A stretch of 5,619 nt of DNA from Candidatus Magasanikiibacteriota bacterium (GCA_026396555.1 JAPLWO010000007.1:1-5619); one strand, 5' to 3'. Shown: positions 1 to 4,906, numbered from the stretch's first letter. Program-made: numbers and translations. Notes: a model not told the origin generated them from the sequence alone.

Positions 1-578
1 GTGCCGCCGAGCTCAACGTCGGCCTTCACTGCAACGGAATCATACCCCTGCATGAGCGGATATAGCATTTCGCGCAAGCTCACACGCTTGCCGGTGTCCA
101 GGCGCTTGGCGATATTTTCGCGCGCCACAAATTCCGCGACGCTAAAAATGTTTGCGAGCTCGCCGATTTCCTTGAAGCCGAGTTTGCCGAGCCACGCGGA
201 ATTAAAATGAATCTCCACCTCGTCCAAATTAATAATTTTGCCGGCCTGCGCCACGTAGGTTTCCAAATTTTTCGCGATCGTTTCCTCGGTCAGCATTGGG
301 CGCTCCGCGTCTTTGTCCGACGTGTCGCCAATAATGCCCGTAAAATCACCAACAATAAAAACAATTTTGTGGCCGAGCTGCTGAAAGTCGCGCAGCTTGA
401 GCAGCGGAATCGAGCGGCCGAGGTGCAAATTCGGCGACGTTGGATCAATGCCCAATTTCACGCGCAGCTGCGCCCCGCTCGCCAATTTCTTTTCCAAATC
501 CTCGCGCACAATAACTTCGGCAACGCCACGATCCAGCAATTCTGTAATTTTTTTCTTGTCGGTTGAGATTTGAGCCAT
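1..578 (-). CDS. tyrS: Tyrosyl-tRNA synthetase, N-terminal part (cut by left window edge)
   Basis: Cytoplasmic class I aminoacyl-tRNA synthetase that charges tRNA-Tyr with tyrosine using ATP. The reverse-strand reading frame is open from ATG at 578 to the window edge, about 192 codons. It starts MAQISTDKKKITELLDRG. The KLGIDPTSPNLHLGR stretch (residues 41-55) is the class I HIGH-type ATP-binding signature. It is followed by LGHKIVFIVGDFTGIIGD (68-85) and RPMLT, and near the edge by MQGYDSVAVKADVELGGT, which contains the tyrosine-pocket Q-x-x-D and the start of the GGTDQ block. The order fits the bacterial TyrRS type 2 (TyrZ-like) branch. The KMSKS loop and the S4-like C-terminus lie outside the window. 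The last HIGH position is Arg. I see no clear Shine-Dalgarno; the promoter predicts a leader of only about 15 nt. Identity is very secure; the start codon is likely. Confidence 0.96.
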   Translation of the reverse strand, partial: MAQISTDKKKITELLDRGVAEVIVREDLEKKLASGAQLRVKLGIDPTSPNLHLGRSIPLLKLRDFQQLGHKIVFIVGDFTGIIGDTSDKDAERPMLTEETIAKNLETYVAQAGKIINLDEVEIHFNSAWLGKLGFKEIGELANIFSVAEFVARENIAKRLDTGKRVSLREMLYPLMQGYDSVAVKADVELGG

Positions 579-599
579 AAAATTCGCAATAATACAGCA

Positions 600-628
600 A
601 TGATAGCGGAAACCACGCGGATTGACAA
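600..628 (-). promoter_or_regulatory. Sigma70-type promoter of tyrS
   Basis: On the minus strand there is TTGTCA (628-623), a 17-base spacer and TATCAT (605-600). A start of transcription near 593 would give a leader of about 15 nt before the tyrS ATG at 578. The -35 shares its bases with the -35 of the rightward promoter at 622-650, so the two cannot easily be occupied at once. Confidence 0.7.
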
Positions 629-650
629 TTTTCCGATTTCATGTTGAAAT
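622..650 (+). promoter_or_regulatory. Promoter of the small gene at 685, extended -10 type
   Basis: TTGACA (622-627), a 17-base spacer and TGAAAT (645-650), with TG-n directly before the -10 (642-644). The -10 matches TATAAT at only four of six positions, but the same element with the same spacing precedes the gene at 1599. The -10 is also the right arm of a perfect inverted repeat, ATTTCA-tgt-TGAAAT (636-650). Confidence 0.6.
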
Positions 651-684
651 GCATCCGGCCACAACTTTCCGGCCCGGAGGTCTC

Positions 685-880
685 ATGCGACTTGAATTCA
701 TTCATACCGGCGACAACGAATCCATGCTCAAGCTTATTGCAGCTGCACTCGCGATGGTTCCAATTGGCGACAGCGTTCTCATTATCACTCTACCCCCTGG
801 TGCTCTCCGCAAATCAACCCGACGTCGTTCAAGCAATATGCGCCGTACTGAGCATCACAAGCGATCAACTTTTTGGCTAA
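685..880 (+). CDS. Small unrecognised protein, apparently read through a +1 frame change
   Basis: The ATG at 685 follows GGAGG (676-680) by four bases and lies about 28 nt past the predicted transcription start. The frame reads MRLEFIHTGDNESMLKLI, then an apolar stretch ending GDSVLIITLPP. After about 800 it turns into an Arg/Ser-rich, non-protein-like tail that runs into the terminator and stops at 930. In the next frame the sequence LVLSANQPDVVQAICAVLSI looks like ordinary protein and ends at TAA 878-880, about ten bases before the terminator, as in the other units here. Moving +1 at the five-C run 793-797 joins the halves into a protein of about 64 residues. This may be programmed slippage, a real mutation or a one-base sequence error. 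Without the shift the product would be 81 residues (685-930). I do not recognise the family. Confidence 0.5.
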
Positions 881-890
881 GCCTCAGTCG

Positions 891-937
891 TCACCCACCC
901 ATCTCCCGCAACCGTGTGAGCTCTGGGTGATTTTTTT
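891..937 (+). terminator. Intrinsic terminator of the gene at 685
   Basis: TCACCCA (891-897) pairs with TGGGTGA (924-930). An imperfect inner stem closes on an AACC loop (CTCCCGC at 902-908 with GTGTGAG at 915-921). Seven T follow (931-937). The same build, including the AACC loop, is seen in the terminator at 4040. Confidence 0.8.
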
Positions 938-953
938 ATTCACATTTTTCCGC

Positions 954-982
954 TTGACACTAATTTTATCCCCCGCTATAGT
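954..982 (+). promoter_or_regulatory. Strong sigma70-type promoter with no coding region after it
   Basis: TTGACA (954-959), a 17-base spacer and TATAGT (977-982), among the closest matches to consensus in the window. Transcription should begin near 989 and run rightward towards the end of the convergent toxin-like gene. No start codon with a usable reading frame follows before the hairpin at 1041, which points to a non-coding RNA. Confidence 0.75.
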
Positions 983-988
983 ACAAAC

Positions 989-1075
989 ATATTTTGGGGT
1001 AGGCCCAGCGATTCTGGTTGGCGACAACCAGATGATGATTTATTAAAACCACCGGCATCGGTGGTTTTAATATTA
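989..1075 (+). ncRNA. Candidate small structured RNA, about 85 nt
   Basis: The stretch is bounded by a strong promoter and a strong hairpin. It holds a perfect 8-bp stem, TCTGGTTG (1013-1020) with CAACCAGA (1025-1032), closed by the GNRA tetraloop GCGA. It ends in a 14-bp stem with loop GCAT (1041-1072) and a short T/A tail. An alternative, weaker pairing of CCAG (1005-1008) with CTGG (1014-1017) would compete with the first stem. There is no usable open frame: the first ATGs (1032, 1035) give at most four codons. It converges on the PemK/MazF-like gene, so read-through past 1072 would be antisense to that mRNA. I recognise no known RNA family. The 5' end is estimated from the -10. Confidence 0.45.
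1041..1072. terminator. Hairpin terminator shared by the RNA and the toxin-like gene
   Basis: Fourteen perfect base pairs, TATTAAAACCACCG (1041-1054) with CGGTGGTTTTAATA (1059-1072), loop GCAT. The T-runs lie inside the stem ends on both strands, so it can work in both directions. It starts one base after the stop codon of the minus-strand gene. Beyond the stem the T-tract is weak on both sides (ATT or AATC), so termination may be leaky. Confidence 0.75.
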
Positions 1076-1480
1076 ACAAGAAATCAGCTGTATAAACTTT
1101 TTTTGAATATAATTTAAAGTCTCCTCATCAAATTCTCCAATGGGCATTTCCAACCGCCGTGCATCCCATGTCCGCGCCTGACTCAAAATGACCCAGCGAG
1201 CTACGCCACCCAAATTTGTTTCTACAAAATACGTTCCACTTTTTTCCTGCAGCGTCAGTGGCAAGCCTAAAAATGTCGTGCGGGTAAATTTTTTCAAAAT
1301 AAGCACAGGTCGCGCAAACCCATCGCCTTTCCCGTATAACTCACTTCCCACATTTATCCCGATACTACACCACCACACTTCACCTTGTTTAAACAGCGGC
1401 GGCTCAGACTCAGCATGCAAAACAAATTTCTGTTTACACCACAAATAAAACACGTCCAACAATTCCAACATACCCTCCAT
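1073..1480 (-). CDS. PemK/MazF-family toxin-like protein, no antitoxin next to it
   Basis: This 135-residue protein is predicted to be a cytoplasmic endoribonuclease of the PemK/MazF (CcdB/MazF fold) group, which cleaves mRNA in toxin-antitoxin systems. Visible marks are QGEVWWCSIGINVG (32-45, first strands), FARPVLILKKF (55-65, with the conserved Arg57-Pro58), FLGLPLT (70-76) and ILSQARTWDARRL (98-110, matching the SQ-R-D-RL block). About 30 residues, mostly helical in character, precede the fold, as I recall from Patescibacteria relatives. The ATG at 1480 lies about 14 nt past the predicted transcription start. The GGAGGG after it is only one base from the next ATG (1471), so it is a poor guide to an internal start. 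The gene is A+T-richer than its neighbours. No antitoxin-like gene precedes it: the divergent neighbour has 235 residues and no recognisable DNA-binding motif. It may be solitary or paired with something elsewhere. Confidence 0.85.
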   Translation of the reverse strand: MEGMLELLDVFYLWCKQKFVLHAESEPPLFKQGEVWWCSIGINVGSELYGKGDGFARPVLILKKFTRTTFLGLPLTLQEKSGTYFVETNLGGVARWVILSQARTWDARRLEMPIGEFDEETLNYIQKKFIQLISC

Positions 1481-1500
1481 ATGTTATTTTTTATGGCCGC

Positions 1501-1529
1501 ATCGTAACGCGTAAATTAACCACTGTCAA
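1501..1529 (-). promoter_or_regulatory. Promoter of the PemK/MazF-like gene
   Basis: Minus strand TTGACA (1529-1524), a 17-base spacer and TACGAT (1506-1501). Transcription start near 1494 gives a leader of about 14 nt to ATG 1480, like that of tyrS. Its -35 is the left arm of the inverted repeat TGTCAA-aaa-TTGACA (1524-1538). Confidence 0.7.
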
Positions 1530-1532
1530 AAA

Positions 1533-1561
1533 TTGACAATTCCACACCTCCGTGTTGAAAT
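1533..1561 (+). promoter_or_regulatory. Promoter of the gene at 1599, extended -10 type
   Basis: TTGACA (1533-1538), a 17-base spacer and TGAAAT (1556-1561) with TG-n at 1553-1555. The motifs TTGACAATT and GTTGAAAT are identical to those of the promoter at 622. The -35 faces that of the toxin-like gene across three A residues. Confidence 0.65.
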
Positions 1562-1598
1562 ACCCATGCAATTCACAACTTGCACCGAGGAGTCACCA

Positions 1599-2306
1599 AT
1601 GCTACGACCGCACCTGGACATTCAAGCTCTACACGCAGTCATGACCGCCGACAACAATGCGATCAAGGACTACCAGCGTCGCGTTGCAGCGCTGCGTCAA
1701 AAACAGTTCAGCGACATTCAAAACATTCGGGCCCGCATCCTGCGAGGAGAAACTACAGGCAACGACATCTTCGACATCGTAATTTCCGACGACAGTTTGC
1801 TTCATCCACTTGAAATGCGGCTGGAATGGTATGAATCCGTGTGGAGAAAACTTTACACCATGCAAGGCCACATCGTCCTTTGTCATTCGCGCTTCACTGT
1901 GTTAGGAGTCCCTGGCTATCCGCGGGAAACGATTCTCGCCTACCGCATGACAGACCCGACCGTCGTCCGCTTCGACAACAAACCGACGTTGATGATCGGT
2001 GGCGATCGCGCAATTCAGATGGTCAGCACAACCGCCTGGAGCACCCAAGAATTTCCACAGCCCCAATGGTTGACCGGCTCTGACTGCCCACACATTTCGT
2101 TCCGCGACGAATTTGCCCAGCAACTCGCGGGAGACGCGATGGTACTCTACAGCGAATCCAAAAAGTCGCCGGCGTTTGCCACATCATGCCTCTGTCTGGA
2201 CGTTGAAAACGAACTTCTACGGTGGTTGGACACGTGCAGCGCTGACAGTAAAATGCGCGTCGCCGTCGACGCAGCTCTTGATGAGTTGCCACCGCCGATT
2301 GCCTGA
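1599..2306 (+). CDS. Unrecognised 235-residue protein
   Basis: The ATG at 1599 is chosen because GAGGAG (1587-1592) stands six bases before it. The in-frame ATG at 1566 sits at the predicted transcription start, and the TTG at 1533 lies inside the -35. Residues about 15-50 are charged and likely helical (KDYQRRVAALRQKQFSDIQN), followed by RGETTGNDIFDIVISDDS. A middle part rich in beta-type residues and aromatics follows, including PTLMIGGDRAIQMV. The C-terminus is helical. There is no signal peptide or clear membrane segment, so it is probably cytoplasmic. Five Cys occur, without a metal-binding spacing I recognise. The helix and GETTGND region resembles the next gene weakly (QRRLA, GRTTND), so the two may be distant relatives. 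It is a single-gene unit with its own promoter and terminator. Function unknown. Confidence 0.85.
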   Translation: MLRPHLDIQALHAVMTADNNAIKDYQRRVAALRQKQFSDIQNIRARILRGETTGNDIFDIVISDDSLLHPLEMRLEWYESVWRKLYTMQGHIVLCHSRFTVLGVPGYPRETILAYRMTDPTVVRFDNKPTLMIGGDRAIQMVSTTAWSTQEFPQPQWLTGSDCPHISFRDEFAQQLAGDAMVLYSESKKSPAFATSCLCLDVENELLRWLDTCSADSKMRVAVDAALDELPPPIA

Positions 2307-2328
2307 CAGTCCATGCTAGATTGATGCT

Positions 2329-2371
2329 GCCCCGACCTTGCACACACGTGCAGGTCCGGGCGGTTTTTTTT
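2329..2371 (+). terminator. Intrinsic terminator of the gene at 1599
   Basis: CCCG-ACC-TGCAC (2331-2343, one bulged T) pairs with GTGCAGGT-CGGG (2348-2360, one bulged C) around an ACAC loop. Eight T follow (2364-2371). It begins about 22 bases after the stop codon; the next -35 is 12 bases further on. Confidence 0.85.
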
Positions 2372-2382
2372 ATAGCGCCTAA

Positions 2383-2411
2383 TTGACATCAACCCTTCCT
2401 CATGATTAAAT
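2383..2411 (+). promoter_or_regulatory. Promoter of the gene at 2439, extended -10 type
   Basis: TTGACA (2383-2388), a 17-base spacer and TTAAAT (2406-2411) preceded by TG-n (2403-2405). TGATTAA is shared with the promoter of the gene at 3255. Confidence 0.7.
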
Positions 2412-2438
2412 GCGCCCAGGCCATAGGAGGGCCACACG

Positions 2439-3110
2439 ATGAACACAATTTCCCTCAGTTTTATTGAAAAATGCGGCCGTGCGGACATGCAACGTCGACT
2501 TGCTGATGCCAAGCAGTGCGAACGGCGCGAGCAATTGTTGAAAGAGCTGGGCGAAGGTCGAACGACCAACGACCCGGCGCTCGACGCCACACTGCTTTTT
2601 CTCGCAAGCGATCCGAGTCAACCGTCCTTCGAAAACTGTGCGAATCTCGCGGCACGCGTTCGTGCACTCTTTGGGATGCTCAACGCAAAAAAAACATATC
2701 AAGAACCCTTGTTCTTCTGCCGCCACGTTGTCGGCGATGACGACCAATCCATCGACCTCATTCCCCATGTGCTCACCTCGTACACAGCGTCGGTGAGAAT
2801 GTCGTGGACTTTGGAACTTGCGGTGGATGAACCCGTTCATAGTGGCCGCGTCGTGCGTATGGAAAATGATCCCCACGTCTTTGAGAAAAGTCAACACACA
2901 ACCAACCGCACGTTCGAACTTACCATGACCCGAGCAATGGAGCTCATGGAGCACCACGTCTGCAAAATCAACTCAAGAAGTCTCGACGGCATGACATCCG
3001 AATTCACCTGGCTCGCCCTTGATCTGCCCGGCCTCAAAAACGCCGAGTCGATCTCACAATTCGGCGGATCTCAGCTGCTGCAAGATTTGCACGACCATCT
3101 GAACGCGTAA
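2439..3110 (+). CDS. Unrecognised 223-residue protein
   Basis: AGGAGG (2425-2430) lies eight bases before the ATG at 2439, the best ribosome binding site in the window. The N-terminal quarter is charged and helical (ADMQRRLADAKQCERREQLL), followed by GEGRTTNDPALDATLLFLASD, then a probable mixed alpha/beta part. Near the C-terminus comes a helix with MELMEHH and a segment MTSEFTWLALDLPG. There is no signal peptide or membrane segment, so it is probably cytoplasmic. Residues about 18-60 can be laid against residues 25-70 of the upstream gene (QRR-hydrophobic-A, G-x-TT-x-ND, SD-x-S), a hint of common descent too weak to assert. It is transcribed alone, from 2383 to the terminator at 3136. Function unknown. 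Confidence 0.87.
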   Translation: MNTISLSFIEKCGRADMQRRLADAKQCERREQLLKELGEGRTTNDPALDATLLFLASDPSQPSFENCANLAARVRALFGMLNAKKTYQEPLFFCRHVVGDDDQSIDLIPHVLTSYTASVRMSWTLELAVDEPVHSGRVVRMENDPHVFEKSQHTTNRTFELTMTRAMELMEHHVCKINSRSLDGMTSEFTWLALDLPGLKNAESISQFGGSQLLQDLHDHLNA

Positions 3111-3135
3111 TTGCCCGTGCGTTTCCGTTAGACCG

Positions 3136-3183
3136 CCACCCTTCCCGCATACCAGAACGCGCGGGTCGGGTGGTTGTTTTTTT
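3136..3183 (+). terminator. Intrinsic terminator of the gene at 2439
   Basis: CCACCC (3136-3141) with GGGTGG (3168-3173), and CCCGC (3144-3148) with GCGGG (3161-3165), then seven T (3177-3183). The T-run is separated by one base from the -35 of the next promoter, so termination and the next initiation region abut. Confidence 0.87.
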
Positions 3184-3184
3184 A

Positions 3185-3213
3185 TTGACACACAACGCTT
3201 TTTTTGATTAACT
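3185..3213 (+). promoter_or_regulatory. Promoter of the gene at 3255, extended -10 type
   Basis: TTGACA (3185-3190), a 17-base spacer and TTAACT (3208-3213) preceded by TG-n (3205-3207). The in-frame ATT at 3204 overlaps this element and is therefore not the start of translation. Confidence 0.65.
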
Positions 3214-3254
3214 ACTCACAGTCTCGCATCAACAACCGCGAGCAAGAGGTGTTC

Positions 3255-4034
3255 ATGTCACTGCCAAAACTTTCAGACGCAATCGCAATCTTCGTTGTTA
3301 CCATGCTCGAAGAAGTTGTCGCGTGTGGCGTTTCGATGATTGAAGCGGCCGAACTGCTCGACAGCGAAATTCGCGCGCATCCGAAAAAACGAGAATTTCT
3401 CACAGACGTTCTTCGTGCGTGGCAAGCTCGTCATCCGGCAAATCGCCTGGTCCTCGACAAATCGAAAAATCCCGACGACATGATTCGCGCGCGCTTCCCG
3501 GATTTTGAACTGCACGATCGACACGGCAATGTTCGTAGCACGCAAGGCTGGACGATTCCCGTGGCTGCAACGACGAACAATCTCACGTTCCCTTCGATCT
3601 TTCGTGGCGGCATACAATTTCGCGGCGTAGAATATTACGCGGGCTATTTTTCCCGTGCTCAGAATGCATACAAGAAAGCCGCGCTGAGCTCTGTTCAGAA
3701 CGCGCTGCGCTCCGCAGCAGAAACGCCCATTCATCGCCACAACACGATCAACGAAATTCAACCCGCTTATTCCGCGTTCATGCAGCACTTGTGCATGAAC
3801 GAACTCGCGGGCACAAACGTACCGATGGTGTTTCCGGATTTGTTCTGGGCGCCGGACGGCGAAGACGCGAAATACGGCTGCCGGATCCTGAAAGTTTCCA
3901 TGGGAACACACGGCCGGATCTTTACCTTGCACCACGTGAAAAAGTGGGATCCGTCGCTTGAGAAAAAGACGCTCGACGCCGCGTGGAAATACCTCGTCGG
4001 CCATCAAGTCACGGTTTTCACTGTTTCCAAGTGA
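3255..4034 (+). CDS. Unrecognised 259-residue protein
   Basis: The ATG at 3255 follows AGAGGTG (3245-3251) closely and reads MSLPKLSDAIAIFVVTMLEE. An upstream in-frame start at 3204 would lie inside the -10 and is rejected. Residues about 6-45 are apolar helix with acidic residues (AIAIFVVTMLEEVVACGVSM), more like a buried helix than a membrane span. A basic and acidic segment follows to about 75 (RAHPKKREFL, DKSKNPDDMIRARFPDFEL). The middle contains FRGGIQFRGVEYYAGYFSRAQ. The C-terminal third has MVFPDLFWAPDGEDAKYGC and IFTLHHVKKWDPSLEKKTLD. I recognise no catalytic motif or family. It is a single-gene unit. A long open frame on the opposite strand is a shadow: it lacks start signals, and this strand has promoter, ribosome site and terminator. 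Confidence 0.86.
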   Translation: MSLPKLSDAIAIFVVTMLEEVVACGVSMIEAAELLDSEIRAHPKKREFLTDVLRAWQARHPANRLVLDKSKNPDDMIRARFPDFELHDRHGNVRSTQGWTIPVAATTNNLTFPSIFRGGIQFRGVEYYAGYFSRAQNAYKKAALSSVQNALRSAAETPIHRHNTINEIQPAYSAFMQHLCMNELAGTNVPMVFPDLFWAPDGEDAKYGCRILKVSMGTHGRIFTLHHVKKWDPSLEKKTLDAAWKYLVGHQVTVFTVSK

Positions 4035-4039
4035 CAGAC

Positions 4040-4083
4040 ATCACCTACCCCGTGCAACCGCGCGGGCTCCAGGTGATTTTTTT
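4040..4083 (+). terminator. Intrinsic terminator of the gene at 3255
   Basis: ATCACCT (4040-4046) pairs with AGGTGAT (4071-4077). An inner stem CCCGTGC (4049-4055) pairs with GCGCGGG (4060-4066, one G-U) around an AACC loop. Seven T follow from 4077. It starts five bases after the stop codon. Confidence 0.87.
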
Positions 4084-4095
4084 ATTTTATTTTTT

Positions 4096-4132
4096 AAAAA
4101 AATCAGCGCCATCGAGGTTGGTCGATAGCGCT
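4096..4132 (-). terminator. Intrinsic terminator of the lipoprotein gene
   Basis: Read on the minus strand, AGCGCTATCGA (4132-4122) pairs with TCGATGGCGCT (4115-4105), eleven pairs including one wobble, then GA and seven T (4102-4096). On the plus strand the wobble becomes a mismatch, so the minus strand is the working one. It stands tail to tail with the terminator at 4040. Confidence 0.85.
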
Positions 4133-4140
4133 TTTATATT

Positions 4141-4157
4141 TGGTCGGGTTCCGACCA
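4141..4157. other. Short perfect hairpin ahead of the lipoprotein terminator
   Basis: TGGTCGG (4141-4147) with CCGACCA (4151-4157) around a 3-nt loop, between the lipoprotein stop codon and its terminator. It has no T-run. It may protect the 3' end of the mRNA or be part of a tandem terminator. Confidence 0.4.
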
Positions 4158-4171
4158 GTTCTTTACCTGAC

Positions 4172-4759
4172 TCAATTCGCCGCGAACTTGTGGACGAGTA
4201 CGAATTCACCGGGATCTGCGAAGGTGTTCGGCGAAACATGAGCCCACACCTTGCGCACGTTTTCGTCGCCGCTCAGAACCAACGTGACAATCGTTGTGCT
4301 GTTGTTCGGTCCGGGCACCGGCGTACCCTTCATACTTCGGATGCGCCGACCGCGTTGCGCATTTGGATTCACCGTTCCCCACAAAACGACTTCGTGGGAA
4401 GAGGCAAAGTGCCGATTGCCGAGCGCGTGATACAACGCAGCTTCCTGGACCGGGCTGCCATCGCCGTTGAAGTCCTCGACTTGCACAAGCTCAAGATCGT
4501 CGACCCGCATCGTCAGCGGCCGCGGAATGTTCTTGCTGATCAAAAGATCGTTGTCTGGATTGATGTACTGGCCTTCAGCGATCAGGTCCTCGATCGTCTT
4601 CACGTCGTCGCCGGCCAGAATGACCGGATCGACCGTCGCTTTCTGCGCGGTCTTGTCGGCACAGTCCGTCGCAACCATAGTTGCAGGAGCCTCATTGCTT
4701 GCGCAACCAAAGACGAAGGTGGACGCCACCAGAACCAGAATCAAGGAAAAAGAGCGCAT
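4172..4759 (-). CDS. Predicted lipoprotein of unknown function
   Basis: Translation starts at ATG 4759, five bases after GGAGG (4769-4765); an ATG at 4804 further upstream has no such site and would bury the signal peptide. The 195-residue product begins MRSFSLILVLVASTFVFGC: one basic residue, an apolar core and a lipobox-like VFG-Cys19, so it should be exported, lipidated and anchored in the cytoplasmic membrane. Phe at lipobox -2 is slightly unusual. The mature part is acidic, with VEDFNGDGSPVQEAAL at 94-109. Its D-x-N-x-D-G pattern (96-101) resembles calcium-binding loops of FG-GAP, dockerin or EF-hand type. A basic patch QRGRRIRSMKG follows, then a C-terminus with beta-strand character. 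A second Cys (33) lies close to the anchor. I do not recognise the family. A long plus-strand frame here is a shadow. Confidence 0.9.
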   Translation of the reverse strand: MRSFSLILVLVASTFVFGCASNEAPATMVATDCADKTAQKATVDPVILAGDDVKTIEDLIAEGQYINPDNDLLISKNIPRPLTMRVDDLELVQVEDFNGDGSPVQEAALYHALGNRHFASSHEVVLWGTVNPNAQRGRRIRSMKGTPVPGPNNSTTIVTLVLSGDENVRKVWAHVSPNTFADPGEFVLVHKFAAN

Positions 4760-4868
4760 GAAATCCTCCAAATGCACGGCTGTGAAAAGTGCCGCACGAA
4801 TCACCTAATAAATCGCTTTATTATGCAGTTTGTGCGGTTCACACGCCGTTTTTAGCCATTTTAAGGAA
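4760..4868 (-). promoter_or_regulatory. Long structured 5' leader of the lipoprotein gene
   Basis: From the predicted transcription start (about 4868) to the ATG is roughly 108 nt, against about 15 nt for tyrS and the toxin-like gene. The leader holds a six-residue open frame, MAKNGV-stop (4859-4839). It also has a perfect 7-bp A/T hairpin with a GCGA loop on the RNA strand (4823-4806). Just before the ribosome site, GTGCGGC can pair with GCCGTGC (two wobbles). No known riboswitch is recognised. Regulation by the leader is inference. Confidence 0.35.
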
Positions 4869-4874
4869 CAAAAG

Positions 4875-4903
4875 ACTATAGCACAAAATTGAAGTTTTGT
4901 CAA
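4875..4903 (-). promoter_or_regulatory. Promoter of the lipoprotein gene
   Basis: Minus strand TTGACA (4903-4898), a 17-base spacer and TATAGT (4880-4875), identical in both hexamers and spacing to the promoter of the candidate RNA at 954. It begins three bases after the T-run of the preceding terminator. Confidence 0.8.
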
Positions 4904-4906
4904 TAT

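Noticed and set aside
207..566. Plus-strand 119-codon frame
   Set aside because: Exact antisense of tyrS, rich in Asn, Arg and Gln.
641..880. Single 79-codon frame as the small gene
   Set aside because: Its start lies within the promoter and has no ribosome site; its first half is not protein-like, while the frame from 685 is. Only its second half is taken as coding.
1032..1046. Short peptide gene ATGATG...TAA
   Set aside because: Only four codons, overlapping both stems of the candidate RNA, no ribosome site.
1001..1072. tRNA or tmRNA fragment
   Set aside because: No cloverleaf, no T-loop consensus and no CCA-type end; only two simple hairpins.
1188..1448. Plus-strand 86-codon frame as a possible antitoxin
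   Set aside because: Antisense to the PemK/MazF-like gene, low-complexity Ser/Pro/Asn composition, no ribosome site.
2406..2957. Minus-strand open frame of 183 codons
   Set aside because: Antisense to the gene at 2439 and running through its promoter; no ribosome site.
3273..4007. Minus-strand open frame of 244 codons
   Set aside because: A shadow of the 259-residue plus-strand gene; no start signals and an unnatural composition rich in Arg and Phe.
3983..4855. Long plus-strand open frame (290 codons)
   Set aside because: It lies antisense to the lipoprotein gene, which has promoter, ribosome site, signal peptide and terminator. The frame also crosses two terminators.
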